The notes under the pieces were generated by a model. That model saw only the letters and a list, made by a program, of their open reading frames with translations. It ran no database searches and was not told where the DNA came from. Source: Spartobacteria bacterium (GTDB lineage Bacteria; Verrucomicrobiota; Verrucomicrobiia; Chthoniobacterales; UBA10450). Taken from it: 7,349 nucleotides of DNA. Both the position numbers and the translations under genes were made by a program. Below are positions 6,263 through 7,349 of the stretch, in pieces. Positions within the stretch are counted from its first letter, which is position 1; every line of letters begins with the position of its first letter. The stretch lies in the NCBI GenBank assembly GCA_021324035.1, contig JAJPJU010000083.1, positions 1-7,349 of the forward strand, given 5' to 3'.

Positions 6263-7349
6263 AGTACATTTTCGTCACTGGCGGCGTCGTTAGTTCGTTA
6301 GGCAAAGGCCTGGCCGCGGCATCTCTCGGCACGCTCCTCGAAGCGCGCGGATTGCGGGTTGTTCTCCAAAAATTCGATCCGTATCTCAACGTGGACCCGG
6401 GAACGATGAATCCGTTTCAGCACGGCGAAGTTTACGTGTTGAACGACGGCGCGGAGACCGATCTCGATCTCGGCCATTACGAGCGTTTCACCAACTGCGT
6501 TCTCTCGCGCCACAATAACCTCACCAGCGGCCAGGTTTACGAGTCGGTCATATTAAAAGAGCGCCGCGGAGATTATCTCGGCAAAACTGTCCAGGTCATT
6601 CCGCACGTCACCGACGAGATCAAAGACCGGATCCGGGAAATTTCCGACGAATCCAAATACGACGTCGTGATCACGGAAATCGGCGGCACCACCGGCGACA
6701 TTGAAGGTTTGCCGTTTTTGGAAGCGATCCGGCAATTTATTCTCGAAGTCGGCCCGCAGAACGTAGTGAACGTGCATGTCACGCTCGTGCCCTACATCAA
6801 GGCGGCGGCTGAGTTGAAAACCAAGCCGACGCAGCAAAGCGTGGCCAAGCTGCGCGAGATTGGTTTGCAACCACAGGTGTTGATTTGCCGGACCGAGAAA
6901 CCGATCGATCGCGAACTTCGGCAGAAATTATCGATGTTCTGCAGCGTTTCGGAAAAAGCCGTCGTCGAAGCGCGCGACGTTGAGCATACGATTTACGAAG
7001 TGCCGCTGATGCTGCACGAGGAAGGCTTGGATCAACTTGTTTGCGATCTGATGCATCTCAAAACTCCCGAGCCGAACCTGACCAGCTGGAAGAAGTTCGT
7101 CGATTGCGTGATTAGCCCGCAAAAACGGGTCAAGATTGCCGTTGTAGGCAAATACATTCACCTGCAAGACGCCTACAAGAGTATTTACGAGTCCCTGACT
7201 CATGCGGCGGCAAGCCAGGATTGCGGTATTGAATTGAAGCTGGTGGACGCAGAGTCGCTTCAGGACCGCGTCGGTACGCAGCTCCAGGATGTGAATGGAG
7301 TTTTGATCCCGGGCGGATTTGGCGAGCGTGGCGTCGAAGGAAAAATCAA
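6259..7349 (+). CDS. pyrG: CTP synthase, 3' end outside window
   Basis: Converts UTP to CTP using ATP and glutamine-derived ammonia; forms a cytoplasmic tetramer. The first 363 residues are present: the full synthetase domain and the start of the class I glutamine amidotransferase domain. Visible are GGVVSSLGKG (8-17) with the P-loop K16, DPYLNVDPGTMNPFQHGEV (40-58), GAETDLDLGHYERF (64-77) with metal-binding D70, ITEIGGTTGDIEGLPF (138-153) with E140, KTKPTQ (187-192) at the UTP/CTP site, IAVVGKY (293-299) opening the glutaminase domain, and PGGFGERG (351-358), its oxyanion loop. The catalytic cysteine lies beyond the edge. Two normally conserved positions differ: AAAEL replaces the usual Gly-Glu pair, and Q193 stands where His is common. 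The start overlaps the kdsB stop by 4 bases (ATGA). CTP supply for KdsB explains the pairing. Confidence 0.97.
   Translation, partial: MKYIFVTGGVVSSLGKGLAAASLGTLLEARGLRVVLQKFDPYLNVDPGTMNPFQHGEVYVLNDGAETDLDLGHYERFTNCVLSRHNNLTSGQVYESVILKERRGDYLGKTVQVIPHVTDEIKDRIREISDESKYDVVITEIGGTTGDIEGLPFLEAIRQFILEVGPQNVVNVHVTLVPYIKAAAELKTKPTQQSVAKLREIGLQPQVLICRTEKPIDRELRQKLSMFCSVSEKAVVEARDVEHTIYEVPLMLHEEGLDQLVCDLMHLKTPEPNLTSWKKFVDCVISPQKRVKIAVVGKYIHLQDAYKSIYESLTHAAASQDCGIELKLVDAESLQDRVGTQLQDVNGVLIPGGFGERGVEGKI

Noticed and set aside
1..7349. Defence system, mobile element, CRISPR, tRNA or riboswitch
   Set aside because: No repeats with spacers, transposase, integrase, toxin-antitoxin or nuclease signatures were seen; all long frames resolve to housekeeping or envelope genes, and intergenic space is too small for large structured RNA except 3773-3923, where no riboswitch-like conserved core was recognised.

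Overview
The window reads as an ordinary chromosomal segment of a Gram-negative bacterium. It has moderately high GC (roughly 55%, estimated by eye), dense coding, and genes for the heptose and KDO sugars of the LPS inner core. Gene order (kdsB directly followed by pyrG, as I recall from chlamydiae) and the general character of the proteins suggest the PVC group, most likely a soil Verrucomicrobiota. That assignment is inference and rests on no database search. I see no rRNA, tRNA, CRISPR, insertion sequence or phage gene, and no gene-free stretch over 300 bases.

Left half (1-3772, all minus strand), in transcription order from right to left: a 268-aa exported protein of unknown function (2966-3772); a second, 149-aa exported protein of unknown function (2506-2955); a PhoH-family ATPase (1472-2446); and the 5' part of a membrane HD-domain phosphohydrolase of the PgpH/YqfF (7TM-HD) family, which runs off the left edge (1-1468). 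The phoH-pgpH pair is a widely conserved neighbourhood, usually continuing into ybeY, which would lie just outside the window. The PgpH homologue lacks the large extracytoplasmic domain normally found between its first and second membrane helices.

Right half (3924-7349, all plus strand): hldA, gmhB, kdsB and pyrG, each overlapping the next by 14, 17 and 4 bases. They look like one translationally coupled operon. HldA phosphorylates heptose-7-phosphate at C1 and GmhB then removes the C7 phosphate, on the way to ADP-heptose. KdsB uses CTP to activate KDO. PyrG makes the CTP that KdsB consumes. pyrG is cut by the right edge inside its glutaminase domain.

The two transcription units diverge from a 151-bp intergenic region (3773-3923) with weak candidate promoters in both directions and an imperfect palindrome between them. 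I found no clearly new multi-gene system. The points most worth a second look are the domain-reduced PgpH, a GmhB that has lost part of its zinc site, and the two unknown exported proteins upstream of phoH.
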